DNA of 64,000 bases, taken from assembly GCA_023374045.1 (NCBI GenBank), contig CM041780.1, forward strand, positions 92,717,627 to 92,781,626, written 5' to 3'. The notes below the pieces were generated by a model, which made no database searches, was not told where the DNA came from, and worked only from the letters and a program-made list of their open reading frames with translations. This document shows positions 20,519-33,630 of the stretch, piece after piece (position 1 is the first letter of the stretch; each line of letters starts with the position of its first letter). Made by a program: the position numbers and the translations under genes. Source of the DNA: Limonium bicolor (taxonomy: Eukaryota; Streptophyta; Magnoliopsida; Caryophyllales; Plumbaginaceae).

Positions 20519-23439
20519 ATGGATGAACATAGAGGTATTTCGACAGAGTCGCAAAGTATGTACGATTTTGTTGATCCTTCAAAGAGGCAAAATAATCAAG
20601 CTTCTTCTTCTTCTACACTTCTAGCAAAATCTGATATGCATCTGAATCCCCCAGATTCAACAAGTTTACAATTGTCTCTGTTGACAGATAACGATGACAT
20701 AAGAAATATGATTGAAAGTTAAGTTGTTGATTTAAACATGGAGCCGATATCATCATTGCAAATTGATGTGAACAGTTACCCCGATGATTGTTGTGATAAT
20801 GTTGGTGGAGTACAACAACTTACACACGTTGAAGAACGTCGGGAAGAGGATGTTTGGCTTAAAGATTGTGATGGTTAGTTTTATTTATGAGACAATGTAT
20901 TTAGTTTTAGTGGGTTCAGATAGAAACTACTATTAGTATCAGTTTTTTTATGGTACATCGTACAACTTGAACTGGTAGTTTAATGACAGTGACCTGGTAT
21001 TTTGTACACATATGTTTGGCATGTCATCAAATAATACTGTTGTTTATTATGTTGTTGGTTTAAACAAATTAAGGTATTTAGCAATACAATCAGTAGGTCT
21101 TTTGCCGTATTTGGTGGTGGTTATAACAAGTTGGTGTAGATAATATTGCAGCTATCTGTTTTTAACAGTGGTACAACATTCAACAAGCACTGGTTTGTTA
21201 ATGACAAAACCTGGTATTTTATATACATAGGTTAGATAATATTATAGTTGTATCATTTTTATTTACGTATAAACATTTGGTATGTAATCAACTAATTTGG
21301 CTACTAATCATGCAGGGCTCGGTGAATTAACACCACAAAATGAGGAGTACTGATGAAAGTTAAAGTTCGCCTCAGTTATTAGCTGTAAAAAGTTATACGT
21401 TGACTATGCAAAGACAAAACCATTTGTCGTGAGAGCGGAATATGGTCGTCTTGGCAAGAAGTCTGTAATTCCAGAGTACATCAAAATGGCTTGCAACCGT
21501 GCAGGGATTAATAAGGGAAGTAAGAAAAATCCAAAAAAACCAGATTACAAACTTGAAAGTAGTTGTAGACATTATGAACACAGTTAAGAAGAAAAAGAGG
21601 GATGAGACGAGGACTGGGTGCAAGGCGCACATGTACTTCAGGTGGAACAAAGTCAAGAATGTTTACTACCTAGACAAATGGGAGACGAACATAATCATAA
21701 TTTTATGGATGAAGATGAAGCATTTTTACTCCCTTCAAACCGTAAGTTAGGTGAGGCGCAAATGGTGTTTGCCGAGACTACTGAATGTGCTGGGTTGAAG
21801 CTGCAGTCATCGTATGAGTTAATGTGCATACAAGCTGGTGGCAGATATTGTTTGGGGTTTCTTAAGCAAGATCTGAAAAATCATCTTGCCCATAAGAGAC
21901 AAAAAAGCATGAAATGTGGTGAAGGCACAAAGTTATGGAGCATTTTAGAGAACATGGATTTATATCCCTGTGTTTCTATTACGATGTAGAAGTCAACAAC
22001 GATGAGAAAATAGCAAACATATTTTGGGCCGACGAACGTGTGCGAATGGATTACAGGTACTTTGGTGATGTTGTCACTTTTGACACCACATTTTGTACAA
22101 ACAAGGCATACAATCCACTCGGTAAGTGCATACAATTTGAATTAGCATAATATAATCATTTACATATAGTTTACACATTATATTTATTGTTGTATGTTTA
22201 TCTTTTTTCAATAGTGTTTATTGGTTTGAATCATCATAGGCAAACTTGCATATTTGGAGTTATGTTGCTTTTTGATGAAACAATTGAATCATTCATATGG
22301 CTTTTCAAGTCTTTCTTAAGATGTATGAAAAACAAACATCTGTCGACAACATTAACTAATCAAGATGCTGCAATGGCAGTTGTTGTACCTGCTGTATTTA
22401 CGAATACATATCATGGGTTGTGCACTTGGCACATTATGCAAAACGGTATGAAAAATCTTGGGTCAAAGTTCAATAACTGATTCTGAAGGATACTAAAGAG
22501 GATGATGTATGATGTTGAAACATAGCCAAAATTTGAGAATTTATGGGAAGACACCATCATTCGTTTTTGTCCTAATGGTGGCTTTGATGGGCATTGAGTC
22601 TTTTAATGTGACAATCAAGGACTTCCTTCGTTCAGACCTTCACATTGATGAGTTCTTTATGCACTTTGATGGTATGGTCCAAAATACGAGGTTAACTGAA
22701 ATGTAGAGAGACTAAAATTCAATACAAAAGCTGAGACACAATGATCATCCATCAAGTGCAATCATGAATCACGCACCAACATTGTACACTGATAGAATAT
22801 TTAATGTGTTACATGATCAATACACCAAAATGTTGGCGTATAGTGTTGTTCCTATTGACAATAATCTGTTCACGAAGAAATTGAAGGTTTACAAGAACAA
22901 TATTGATGACCATGGTATTATCAGAGATGTTTTTGTTGACATAGACAACTTGGTTCTCCAATGCTCTTGTCGACTATTTGATTATTTTGGTTCTATGTTG
23001 CCACATACTCAGAGCAATGGATATTTCATCTAGTATGGGTTGTGATGGTTTGACAACAATACCAGATAAATACGTACTGAGAAGATGGAGGGTGAAGGCG
23101 AAGGATGGTGAACAATACTAAAAAATATGTCTTAAACTTGACGAAAATTCAAGTCAACAAGATCCTCATCAAATTATGGTGTTAAAGTTGCTGAAGCTAG
23201 GTGGTCAAGCTAGTAGTCGTCCAAACTACTATGAAAACATTGCCCCTGAAGTTGACCGTTTAAATGATGGATGATTTTATTACAGAAGATACAAATGTTG
23301 CCTCATCCTCTGGTGCAACAGGTATGTATCGTAACATGTTGGTATATATGTACATGTGTGCTTTCATTAAATTCACACTTGTTTCACTTCTTTATTGTTG
23401 TAGGACAAACATCCGAGGTTACACCTATCCCAACACTCC
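20519..23439 (+). pseudogene. FAR1/FHY3-related (MULE transposase-derived) gene, broken
   Basis: FAR1-related proteins are plant transcription factors descended from Mutator-like transposases; free MULEs encode close relatives, so host gene versus transposon is undecided. Exon 1 starts with ATG at 20519 and carries a stop near 20720. An intron runs about 20874-21315. Exon 2 has a FAR1-type DNA-binding region (KLYVDYAKTKPFVVRAEYGR) and runs into the MULE domain (WADERVRMDYRYFGDVVTFD, then TTFCTNKAYNPLG). A second GT-AG intron is at about 22122-22214. Then come VFIGLNHHRQTCIFGVMLLF, TNQDAAMAVVVPAVF and YHGLCTWHIMQNGMKN. A third intron is at 23323-23403. Several stops and frameshifts lie between, including a one-base slip near 23268. 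The last exon is cut at 23439 by a LINE and resumes at 29932. Confidence 0.82.
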
Positions 23440-26400
23440 ACTCTAAAGCCCCTGGGTTCAATGGCTACAATATGAAATTCATTAAAGAATGTGGCATGTA
23501 ATTGGGGCCGAGTTTGGGAGCGACGTTAGAAGATTCTTCACCACTTCAAAATTGGAGTGAGGTGCAAATACTACATGGATAGCGCTCATTCCAAAGAAAG
23601 TGGAGGCAACTCATATTCATGACTTCCGCCCAATTAGCATGGTAGGTTGTGTATATAAGGTCATTGCAAAAGTGCTTTGCAACCGCCTTAGACCTCTATT
23701 ACCAAAGCTCATTGGTGAAACACAGTCAGGGTTTGTCATTGGAAGAAACATCCTTGAAGGGCCGTCTATTGCAAATGAAACCATTTCATGGTTAAGAAAG
23801 AACTAAAAAAAAGGATGCTGTTGAAGATTGATTTGAAGAAAGCTTATGATTGTGTCTCTTGGGAAATTCTAGACTTGATGCTAGAACATATGGGGTTCAG
23901 TCTTACCTCAAGATCTTGGGTGAAAGAATGTGTTACGACATCTAAGATCTCACTCCTAGTAAATGGCTCACCTACTAAGCCTTTCTCTCCTGGCCGAGGA
24001 CTTCGACAAGGTGACCCTATATCCCCTTCCTTATTTGTGATTATTGCTGAAGTTTTGAATTGGATGATCCAGGTTGCGATTGAAAAGGGTAGGTTCTCGG
24101 GGTTAAGGATTGGGTCAAGGCAGGTAAGAGTCTCACATTTAAACTTTGCGGATGATGTGATGTTGTTTAGTGAAGTTAAGAAAGATGAGCTCGTCCAGCT
24201 ACATAGAGTACTTGTCTTATTCACCACGATGACGGGGCTACGATTGAATTTGGAAAAATCAATGGCTTTTTGTATCAATACAACTGATGAGGAAAAGCGC
24301 ATAATTGAAGATGTATTTAGCTGTAGGGTGGGCTCCCTCTCAACGACGTACTTGGGCTGCCCCCTATGAGCTAACTCGATAAGGGAATCCACATGGGAAC
24401 CAATGATCCGAAAAGTTGAATTAAGGCTAGCAATGTGGAAAGCTTCATGTATTTCGAAAGCGGGTCGTGCGGTTCTCATTCGTTCCATGCTTGAGGCTGT
24501 CCCTCTCTACTATACAAGCCTCTTTGTAATCCCGGTGAAGGTAAGAAAGAAACTTATAACCATACAAAGACAATTTTTTAGGGCAAGCATGGGCGTAAGT
24601 TTCTCACCCCGGTTGCTTGGGCGAAGATGGCCCGACCAAAGAAGAAAGATGGTCTCGGCTTTGGTGATTTACAACTCAAAAACTTGGCTTTCCTAACAAA
24701 ATGGAGGTATAGCTTCGCCCATAATCATACCCCACTATGGAAAAGGGTTGTCCAATCGACATACAATATTCGTAGAGGCATTCACCCAGGGGAGATAAAT
24801 GGAGAGGACCATAAGCGCTGTGGGATTTGGTCTTCGATCGTAAAATCTACTTCCGGTAACATGCACATCTAAAATATTATTGATGATCGGATTATGATCC
24901 AACTAGGGAATGGCCGAGATACATTATTTTGGCATGATGTTTGGTGCTAGGCTGGAGTGTTGAAGGAAGTATTCCCGCGCCTATTTCAAATAAGCACTCA
25001 GTAATACCATTCGATTGCTGAGGTGAGTGATTGGAGCAATGGCAAGTGGGCGTGGAATTTACAATGGAGGCCAGTACTGATTGTATATGAGGAAAGGTTG
25101 GTAGCGCATCTCCTGGAGAAGCTGAACGTCGCACCTGTCTCCCCGGTGACATCTGACGAGTGCTGTTGGACAAAATCAAGTACACTTTCAATGTCAAAAG
25201 ATATTAGCATGGCTCTGAATGATCAAAGCTTTTCTCCCCCAAGTGATTTAAATGGTGTTGACTTTAAGTTGCGGTGGAAAGGTTTGTGTGAACCACGGGT
25301 TGAAATTACTCTTTGGTTTACAATTACAAGAGGGCTGGTCATAAAAGACTTCCTCTTTGAAAGGAGTCTTATCCCTTTGGGTCAAAGTTTATGCCCGTGT
25401 TGTAAAAGAGCAATGGAGTCCCTCGAACATGTCCTTTTCCTTTGTCCGTCCATAAGGGTATTGTGGTGTAACGCCCCTATTTAACAAAAATGCAGCGAAA
25501 ATAAAGTACTAAGGCGATTACAGATCATCGAGTTCCAAACACCCGACACCAAACCTCACCAGTTACAACCTAAGATAATACGAATGCTACGGTCTGAACT
25601 CGAGAAAACATAACATAAATCTAACAATAGCAAAATACTTCAATGCTCCACAAATCCTAATTCCCATCCCAATCACTCATACTCTTCGTGGCTACCTGTA
25701 TATCAATTCATACATGCAAGATAAAACCAAGCAGCCCACCCCGGGAGGGGTGAGTCAGTTCCTTGGAATGGAACTGGTACGATTCTCATAACAGAAATAA
25801 AAACATAATCCTTTAAACAATATAATAACTTGGAAAGAAACTCTTAAACAACACAGAGGAGCAAGGCACGATAAAATCACCAAGTCAGAGTCAACAAGCT
25901 AGAATAGAGATAAATAACAGAAATGTAAAGTTAGTCAATTAAAACCACACCATGAGTTAATGAACATCCCATGCTTAAGTTAGATTCAATTCCAGTTAGG
26001 AGTAGAAAGACTCAAGTAGTCACAAGGACTAGGAATGGAAGGAAGAAATCCAAGAACCAACAACTCAAGCGTGGAATAAAACCAATTGGAAGAGATGGCC
26101 CCACTGCCAAGTACGTCCTTTTAGGACAGGGGATATACAACCTCTCGCTGTTAACTACGTCCGATTGGACAGGGGATATACAGCCCCTCGCTGTTTACAA
26201 CGTCCGATTGGACAGGGGATATACAACCCTTCGTTGTTTACCGGTGAAGATGTGCGCGCATCGTAACAATGACTCAGCTCATGGTTAAAACGATATCCAG
26301 AGTCAAAAGAAGAATTTACCAAGATTGACATTCCCATATTCCCACTAGATTATTAACTGCACAAGTGCAATACCAAAACACTCAGTCCTACAGAGTGCAG

Positions 26401-29400
26401 AGGCGTAAACCCTCAGCAGTTAATATCTAGTGAGACAACCAGATAAGAGGAACCAATGATCATGTGAGTTGAACATTCAAGGCTCAGTTAGTCACATCAA
26501 GCTGAGTTAGTCACACAAACAGTTTCCCTTTCGGAATTCATTCAAGCTCAGTTAGCGTTTCTCAAAACATTCCATAAAGTTCGTTAGCAAAAGTATCTGA
26601 GTACGAGAAATCGTACCTGGTACGTGTAGAAGTAGTAACCAAACTTGAAAGTGGGAACTACTTCCACTAATCACCTATAATTAAGGTATTCCAAGCATTG
26701 ATTAGTTAAGGAACTATAATGCTAAACATCTTTCATTCTTACTAGTCTATAGTTTCTGGTTACAATTACTCTCTCTTGAGGATCTGGGCTAGATCTCGTT
26801 AATTAAATCTTTAATGTTCACTTCAACTTATTCCAATTACCTACTCTTGAATATAGGTTTAGCTTAATTAAACTCTCTAGTTACACTTGGCTAATTTACG
26901 TTAATACCTATTCAAGGTTTAGGATATGTATTTCTCCAAATAGTCCACCTAGATGTCACATTAACACTTAATATTTTAATTGTTACGTATGAATTAGGTT
27001 TACTCTAATTTTCCCTCTTACTACATTTCCCATAAGGTATGTTACTTCTTTTATTTACCTCTAATGTATTTATATATGCACATTTTTTTTAGGATTTATC
27101 CAGAACATTCTTTAAGAAAATTTTATTGTATTTAATTATCTTTAATAACCTTTACACATATCCACATCCGATATATGGTTTATAAAATAAAGTATTTTCC
27201 TTAGTTTTATTTAAGTATATTACCCTTGGTATAAACATAGATGGACTAAATTCCTTGATTTAACATATTACTATTTTATTTCTTTTATATATATATGTAT
27301 ATATATTCACTTCACTTAAAAGTTTATACTCAAAATATTTCTTAACATTCTGTATTAAATGTTAGTTTAGTATTATTTTATTATTCTCAACCTACAAAGT
27401 TTATTAATCATCTATACTTTAATTTTTGTTACATTTAAAACCATATATTATAATATACCTTAGGAAAATTCAGAATTACAATTTTTAGACCTATTTCTTC
27501 TTGTCTAAAAATCCCCAAATTTAATATATAGCAACTATAATATTTTAGACATATTATACAAAAATTATTTCATAAAAATATCTTTTTAAATTATCCAAAC
27601 AATTCCATAATTCACAAAACTTACAAAAATTATAATTTACGTTTAAAAACTCAAAACCCATATTAATTTACATAAAAATAAACTACATTTTATAAGGAAT
27701 CTATGGTTAAAATTTCGTCTAAAAATACATTAGGGAAGATCATTAAATAAATCTAACAAGTTAGGATTTTATTCTCGAAAACATATTAAACTATTACAAC
27801 TTAAACTCCCACGTTTTAATCTCGGCCGTCCATTTCTTCTAACTACGATCGGACGGCCCAGATTCGCCCAGTTCTTCAGAAATCCCAAATCGCTCCCGAG
27901 TACTAATCCTTCAATATCTCTCAATCTACAGAACGAAATTCGACGATTCTTGTTCCTATGGATTCGAAATTCAATTCCGGTTCTAATGGTACAGATTTCG
28001 CTAATTAACATGCAGAATTCAAGGTTTTTGATTCTGGGTTCGAAGTTAGGGTTTATAGTTTGGTTTCGGTTTGAATTCGACAAATTCTCCTATTGTAATG
28101 CGTAATAGACTAAATTGGTATGTGGGTTTGACCGGTAATGAAATTCTGAATGGCAACAATAAAGAAATTTGATCAGAAACTCACCGGAATTGCATTAACG
28201 AGGAGAATCCAATCGGGTTTTCTGGAAACTTGTTATTTTATGTGCAGTTCAGGTAGGCAACTTCTCGAATCAACTCGCGCCAACTGAGAGGGATTTGATT
28301 CACGAAACCTATCACAATCCAAACTAGACATGTAACTCTAGACGTTAGTGGAAGAATCATTGAATTTGATCAACTAGGGAGAAAGTTACAGATCTCACAA
28401 GATCTGTGTTTACCTAGTCGGTTTCTGGAAAATCTGGGCAGGAATACCGTCGTGATCGAATAGGCAGCTTTAGACAGCTTTATCTCCTAAACGAGTACGA
28501 ATCAGCCTTGGTCATTAACATGAAAGTGTAGAGGGATTAGATATCTACACAACAAGCTATAGAACGTGGATTTTCGTCCACAAACGAAGAAGTTATGGTC
28601 AGACAAAGTTTACCTGATTAACTGGATTTCTAGAAATCTGGGTTACGGTTCTGCAGGGAGGCAACTTTGGATCGATTTTCCGGTTATTGTAGAAGGATTT
28701 AGATGGTGTAAGAGTAATGGTTAGAAAGAGGAATGATAGGAGAATTGAATGAAAAAGTCGGCATACCAAATGGTGGAGTAGAGAAGGAGATATAGGCGTC
28801 TAAAGATCGACCCATGGCATGCCAAAACTGAAGGAAACTTAACCGATTCAGTGCACCTCAGTGCTGACTGGGCATGGCACGGGTCCCGAGGCACGCAGCT
28901 GAGTCAGCTAGCCTTGGACACGTCAGCAATCTCCTAAATTTTGGCTCTAAACTTCAATTTATCATAACTTTGGCTAGGATGATCCGTTTTTAACGTTCTT
29001 TTTATCAATCTTCTTGGTTTTCCATAACCTTTTTATTGGTATAGTTTTCATGGCCTAGTTTGACCATTCTCAAAAAGTCAACCCTAGCAAGGCTTTAGAA
29101 GCTTTAAGGTTTCTATGATTGTATTTTGACTTTTAAGACTCAAATCAATGTTCCAAATATTTCTAAAATCTTTATAATATAATTGGAGTGTCTTGAAATT
29201 TTCCCAAGATTTATTGACTTATAAATTTTACTATTAAATTTATAATACCATATAATAATTTAATATTTAATAGTATTATTTAGGGTTTACTAAAAGAAAT
29301 CCCCTAAATTAATTTAGATTAATTTATGAGGTATTTCATGTGGAATTTGATTATGAGGTGGGGGAATATAGCTTTCTTATTTAAATCCACAACAGCGAAG

Positions 29401-29915
29401 GTTTACATGGACTGGTTTGCAATTACGTTACCTAAGAAGCCTCAGCGAGTGTGAAGGTCTACATTGTGCTATGGCATCTACTACATGTGGATGCACCAAA
29501 ATGATGTTATCTTTCGGAGTGAGACCCAAAATTTTGATCGTATTATGACACTGATAAAGCTTGGGGTCTGGAGATGGACGAGAGTTGGGTGGAAAGACTT
29601 TCCTCTTTCTTGTGCTTCGTTTATAGATACGTTGTCCTTAAAAGACTTATTGTAGCAGGTGGCTTGTGAAGGGGTTATGTAACCGTTGTTTACATCTGCT
29701 TAAACTTGCTGTGAATTCCTTTGCTTAACAACATTTACTAGTATGTTATTAGGTTTGTAATTGGATGTAGGGGTACTCTTTTTCCTTCCTAGGTTTTTTC
29801 CCACTGGGTTTTACCTAGGGAGGTTTTAATGAGGCCCATATATACCCATCCACCTGGTTTACCAGGCTAAACTTTTATTAATAAATGGCTTTATGCCCAA
29901 ATTATTAAAAAAAAA
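23440..29915 (+). mobile_element. 5'-truncated LINE, itself split by a solo LTR
   Basis: A non-LTR retrotransposon with a 16-bp target duplication: CCTATCCCAACACTCC (23424-23439) and CCTATCCTAACACTCC (29916-29931), one mismatch. It ends in a short poly(A) at 29907-29915. The reverse-transcriptase region begins abruptly at SKAPGFNGYNMKF, so the first ORF and the endonuclease are missing, as in ordinary 5' truncation. Visible motifs: FRPISMVGCVYKVIAKVL, LKIDLKKAYDCVSWE, GLRQGDPISPSLF, and the catalytic FADDVMLF near 24150. A Cys-rich zf-RVT-like region (CPCCKRAMESLEHVLFLC) lies at about 25390-25450. Stops and frameshifts make it inactive. Coding resumes after the LTR with MRWGNIAFLFKSTTAKVYMD (about 29352-29411). 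Real LINE length is about 2.6 kb once the LTR is subtracted. Confidence 0.92.
25467..29338 (+). mobile_element. Solo LTR, 3872 bp, inside the LINE
   Basis: It starts TGTAACGCCCC, ends GAGGTATTTCA and is flanked by the exact 5-bp repeat TGTGG (25462-25466 and 29339-29343). The LINE frame is interrupted here and resumes on the other side, which confirms the boundaries independently. No coding region or internal LTR repeat is visible. A local tandem repeat occurs at about 26110-26245: three copies of 'cgtcc...ttaggacaggggatat' or 'cgattggacaggggatatac' spaced about 50 bases. Unlike its relatives, I do not find the 22-nt inverted repeat near its start. Same LTR family as 9765-13779 by ends and size. 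Confidence 0.85.
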
Positions 29916-29931
29916 CCTATCCTAACACTCC

Positions 29932-30014
29932 TTACACGTGATAACAACATCGAGAAGGAGATTCAAGTGTGCTGTGGAAATGAGACAATCGGTCACAAAG
30001 AAAGAAAAGAATGA
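29932..30014 (+). pseudogene. Final exon remainder of the FAR1-related gene, beyond the LINE
   Basis: After removal of the LINE and one target copy, the frame of the exon that starts at 23404 continues here without a break and stops at TGA 30012-30014. Its last residues include RDNNIEKEIQVCCGNE and GHKERKE. This shows the LINE landed in the last exon close to the C terminus. Confidence 0.75.
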
Positions 30015-30099
30015 ACTAGGAGTCATGCGGTAGTTTTTTTCATTTTGTTTGAGTTATTGTACTGCTGACGAAGGGAAACATTTTTGAAAGCTTTGTTGT

Positions 30100-32140
30100 T
30101 TAACATTATTGGTGTTTTTTATGCATTATATACTATATGTGGTCTGAGTTCATAATGAGTAGGTGAAAGGTGTATAATTTAGGTATTTATGGTGTTTAGC
30201 TATGTTAATGATGGTATTTACACATTAGCTCATATAGAATAAGTGATTGGTGTTTCATTAAAGAACTTGTGGTATTTTAGTGTATAGATCGATGTCGGTG
30301 TACTATATCTTGTTTGCTAGAAAACAAAAGCCATATCTTTACGATGAAATTAGTTGCTTAAGTCACCTTGTTTGGTTAAAAAAAGTATTTATTGAACGCA
30401 TTTAAATTTTAAGTTCTTCAATTTGTTTGTATGGCAATGTTCATGACTGAATTTTAACATAGGTACATAACAAACAAGTGTATTATATATGCAAGAAAAC
30501 TATATCAATTCCTTCACGATTATAATGGATACCATAAACCAACACCTTCTTTGGGTTACACACAGGTGTTTATTGAACAGGTGCAAGGTGTTTACAAATG
30601 GTAAGGATGGTGTATACCTATGTTAATGATAGTCTTTAAACACTAATCCATAAACCCTAAATTAAACCTTTGACGTATTAACTTTCAGCAGGTGGTTAGG
30701 GGGTAGGTGTAGGGTATTCTTTTTGGAATTGTTATGCACTTTATAATTTCACCATTGACTCAGTGGTGTTTCTACAAATGAGAGTGTTACCAACACATTG
30801 TCTTTGTTACACACAGGTACAAAATGAGCAGGTGCAAGGTGTATATTTTAGGTATTTGTGGTGCTTGGCTATGGTCATGACGGTATTTACACTATATGCA
30901 TATAGAATAATTGTTTGTTTCATCAAAGGACTTATGGTATTTTATGTACGGATGTTGGTGTACTATATCTTGTTTGATAGAAAAGCCATGTCTTTACGAT
31001 CAAAGTTGCTAAGTTGATACGACCACCTTCCCTAGGGTGGTTGAGGGGTAGGAGAGGGGGTTAGGTGTAGAGTATTTTGGAATTGTTCTGCAATTTATAA
31101 TGTCGTCGTTGACTCGACAGTTTTTTAGGGTTTGGGGTTTAGGGTCGATAGATCCTAAACCCAGGACTTCAAACCCTAGAAAGAAACCTTTTACGCTTTT
31201 AACTTTCCAAGGGTGGTTTAGGGGGGGTGGTGTAGGGTAATCTTTTTGAAATTGTTCTGCACTTTATAATGTCGTCATTGACTCGACAAATTTTAGGGTT
31301 TGTGGTTTTAGGTCTATTGACCCTTAACGGTGAACTTAAAACTATAAATAAACCTTCTATGATTAAACATTCCTATGATGTTTTGTAGGATATGTGGTGT
31401 AGGTAAACTTTTTAAATTGTTATTCACTTCATATGTAAAAACCTGTGTTTTTAGTAATGGAATTGTTACCAACACGTTGTCTAGGTTATTCACAGGTACA
31501 TATTGACGAGGTGCAAGGTGTATAATTTAGGTATTTATGGTGCTTGGATATGTTCAGGACGGTATTCACACATTAGTGCATATAGATTGAGTGCTTGTTG
31601 TTTGATCAACGGAATTGTGGCATTTTATTGTATAAATGTTGGTGTACTATATTTGTTTGCTAGAAAATCCATGTCTTCGTGATCAAAGTTATTACAACCT
31701 CCTTGTTCGGTTTATTCAAAAGGTATTGATTGAGCCCATCTAAGTTTTTTAGTTCTTTAATTTGTTTTGTATGTCTATGTTCATGACTGAATTTTGTATG
31801 TCCATGTTTAGAAATTTATGGTGAACGACTATGTTGACGACGGTATTCACACATTTGCCAAGATTGAACTTGATCTAGGTATTACATTAGAGAACTAGTG
31901 GTATTCTGTAAAATGGATGTTAGTATATTATAAATCCTTAATAAGAAAGCAAAAACTATGTCTTTATAATGTATGAATTGTTACCAGTTCCTTGTTTTGA
32001 TTATTAATAAGTGATTATAAAATAAGTGCATGGTGTTTTATTCATATTTTGTGGTGTACTTCTATGACCAAAATGGTATTTAAATATTGGTATACTTTGA
32101 ACAGGTGCTAGATGTGCAAATCCGAACAATAATGGTATTT
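30100..32140. repeat. Complex tandem repeat, about 670-680 bp unit
   Basis: The block GGTGTATAATTTAGGTATTT followed by 'atggtg' occurs at about 30169, 30838 and 31517, so the period is about 670-680 bp; weaker copies follow at about 31800 and 32030. Each unit also holds 'ggtgtactatatcttgtttg' and 'gaaaa...ccatgtcttta'. Within unit 2 a 165-bp sub-unit is duplicated (about 31060-31225 and 31225-31400). It carries 'gtagggtattctttttggaattg', 'tttataatgtcgtc' and a TTTAGGG-type hairpin (31122-31178). The same sub-unit occurs inverted at 8860-9080. No plausible coding sequence; identity unknown. Confidence 0.7.
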
Positions 32141-32889
32141 TATATTGATGTCAATGTATTACAACTACCAAGATGTTGAATACCAACAAAAACAAAGGTC
32201 CTTTTCAGCAGCCCATGACCGTAAAAAGTCCACACATGAAACTATGCTAAAGGATTTTAAGACATTTTGCGACAATAAAAAAACAAAAAACATGAATCAT
32301 GCTCCCAAATTTCAGCACATCAGAGCTTGGCCATGGAGCTCCTCCATTACACCCTCTATTTGGCATTGCTTGATCACTAGACAAACGAGAAGAAATGATT
32401 TTGATGAATAAGTATATATTAAAACAACACCAGAAATAATTATTACTATTTTCACGTATCACAAAGATCCACAAGAACAGATAAACCCAAATAAATGTTG
32501 ACACATTTACATCCAAGATAAACATAGAACACTAAAAAACATGTTTTAAAAAAAGGTGTAGAAATCTAATGAAATCAGCAACAAAATGATTGGTATAGCT
32601 GTAAGATGTGGGTTGTACACAACAACAAGTGACATCAGAAACTAATCACCAATAAAATGATTGTTTCTCAGACATTAAGAAGTGTAAATGTATATCAGAT
32701 TTGGTACATACAGCTAGAACAACATCACATACCAAGCAACAATGACATGCTGAAAAATGGCATACAAAATTCATCCTTGGACTAAAATTCCAGCTTTAGT
32801 ACTACAAAAACAAATCAATCGGTTCATCGAGCAAAATCAAAAGACACTTACTAGATGAAAAGAAGATTACACCAATTCATTATCTGAAT
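32141..32889. other. Intergenic, no gene recognised
   Basis: Short frames only (for example 32145-32411 plus). No family resemblance. It probably links the repeat array to the Ulp1-like relic that follows. Confidence 0.3.
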
Positions 32890-33290
32890 TATCTATTTCT
32901 TCCTTTTGTGCTGAACTCGTTTACCCTTTGTTGCATGTTTTTGAAGCTTTTGAACCTTTTTACTCAGTTCTCCATGTATCAGCTAGTGTATTGCCATCAT
33001 ACAACTCAACACAAAGTGCAAATTTGTTTCCTGAATGAGAGTAGGGAGCTTGATTTCACCCAATCTAATGTACAACTCAGGTTTTCATGCCCATTCCAAT
33101 ACTACATCAGCTTACACATAATTATACCACATGAAAACATGCCCTTTTGTTGCGGGACATTCTCTATTGTCTCCTTAAATTGTGCTGCACCAACATTCTT
33201 TGCAATACTATTGAAGTATTCATCAATCAATTTGTTATCCCAAAATCTTTACCCACATTTGAACGAAAAAAGGTATTTATAGGGCTTTAA
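32890..33290 (-). pseudogene. Ulp1-like cysteine protease (peptidase C48) C-terminal relic
   Basis: On the minus strand, about 33110-33235 reads LIDEYFNSIAKNVGAAQFKE, then VPQQKGMFSCGIIMCK. The 'PQQ...xCG' pattern is the active-site region of Ulp1/SENP SUMO proteases (Gln of the oxyanion hole, catalytic Cys). In plants such domains also occur in MULE-type transposons (Kaonashi/KI, KAUP). Stops follow immediately and the His/Asp half of the active site is not visible, so this is a fragment. A related N-terminal fragment lies at 55059-56600. Confidence 0.5.
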
Positions 33291-33630
33291 GGGGTAAGGT
33301 TCATATGATCGGTGAGAGCATGAAAACTGAGACAAGTGGTATGTTTGACAGAAAATCATACTGGCATAGCGGTAGTGAGGAGGGAGAAGGTGGAAGAGAT
33401 CTATGGTTTGAGGCTAATGATAAACAAAATTTGTATTTAATTCTTTTTCTTTTCATTTTTTATTTGCAAAGTAAAAATCTAAAAACAAAAATAAAAATGT
33501 TCTTTCCTATTATTATTGCTAGTTTATTTTCTTTTCAAAAAAATAATATTAAACGTGATTTCAAAAAGATAAGAAAACAAAACAAAAATTATAATCTCGT
33601 ATCATTTTTTATTATTATTTAATTTTATCC

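Noticed and set aside
23844..24488. Minus-strand 214-codon frame
   Set aside because: It is antisense to the LINE reverse transcriptase, whose motifs are on the plus strand.
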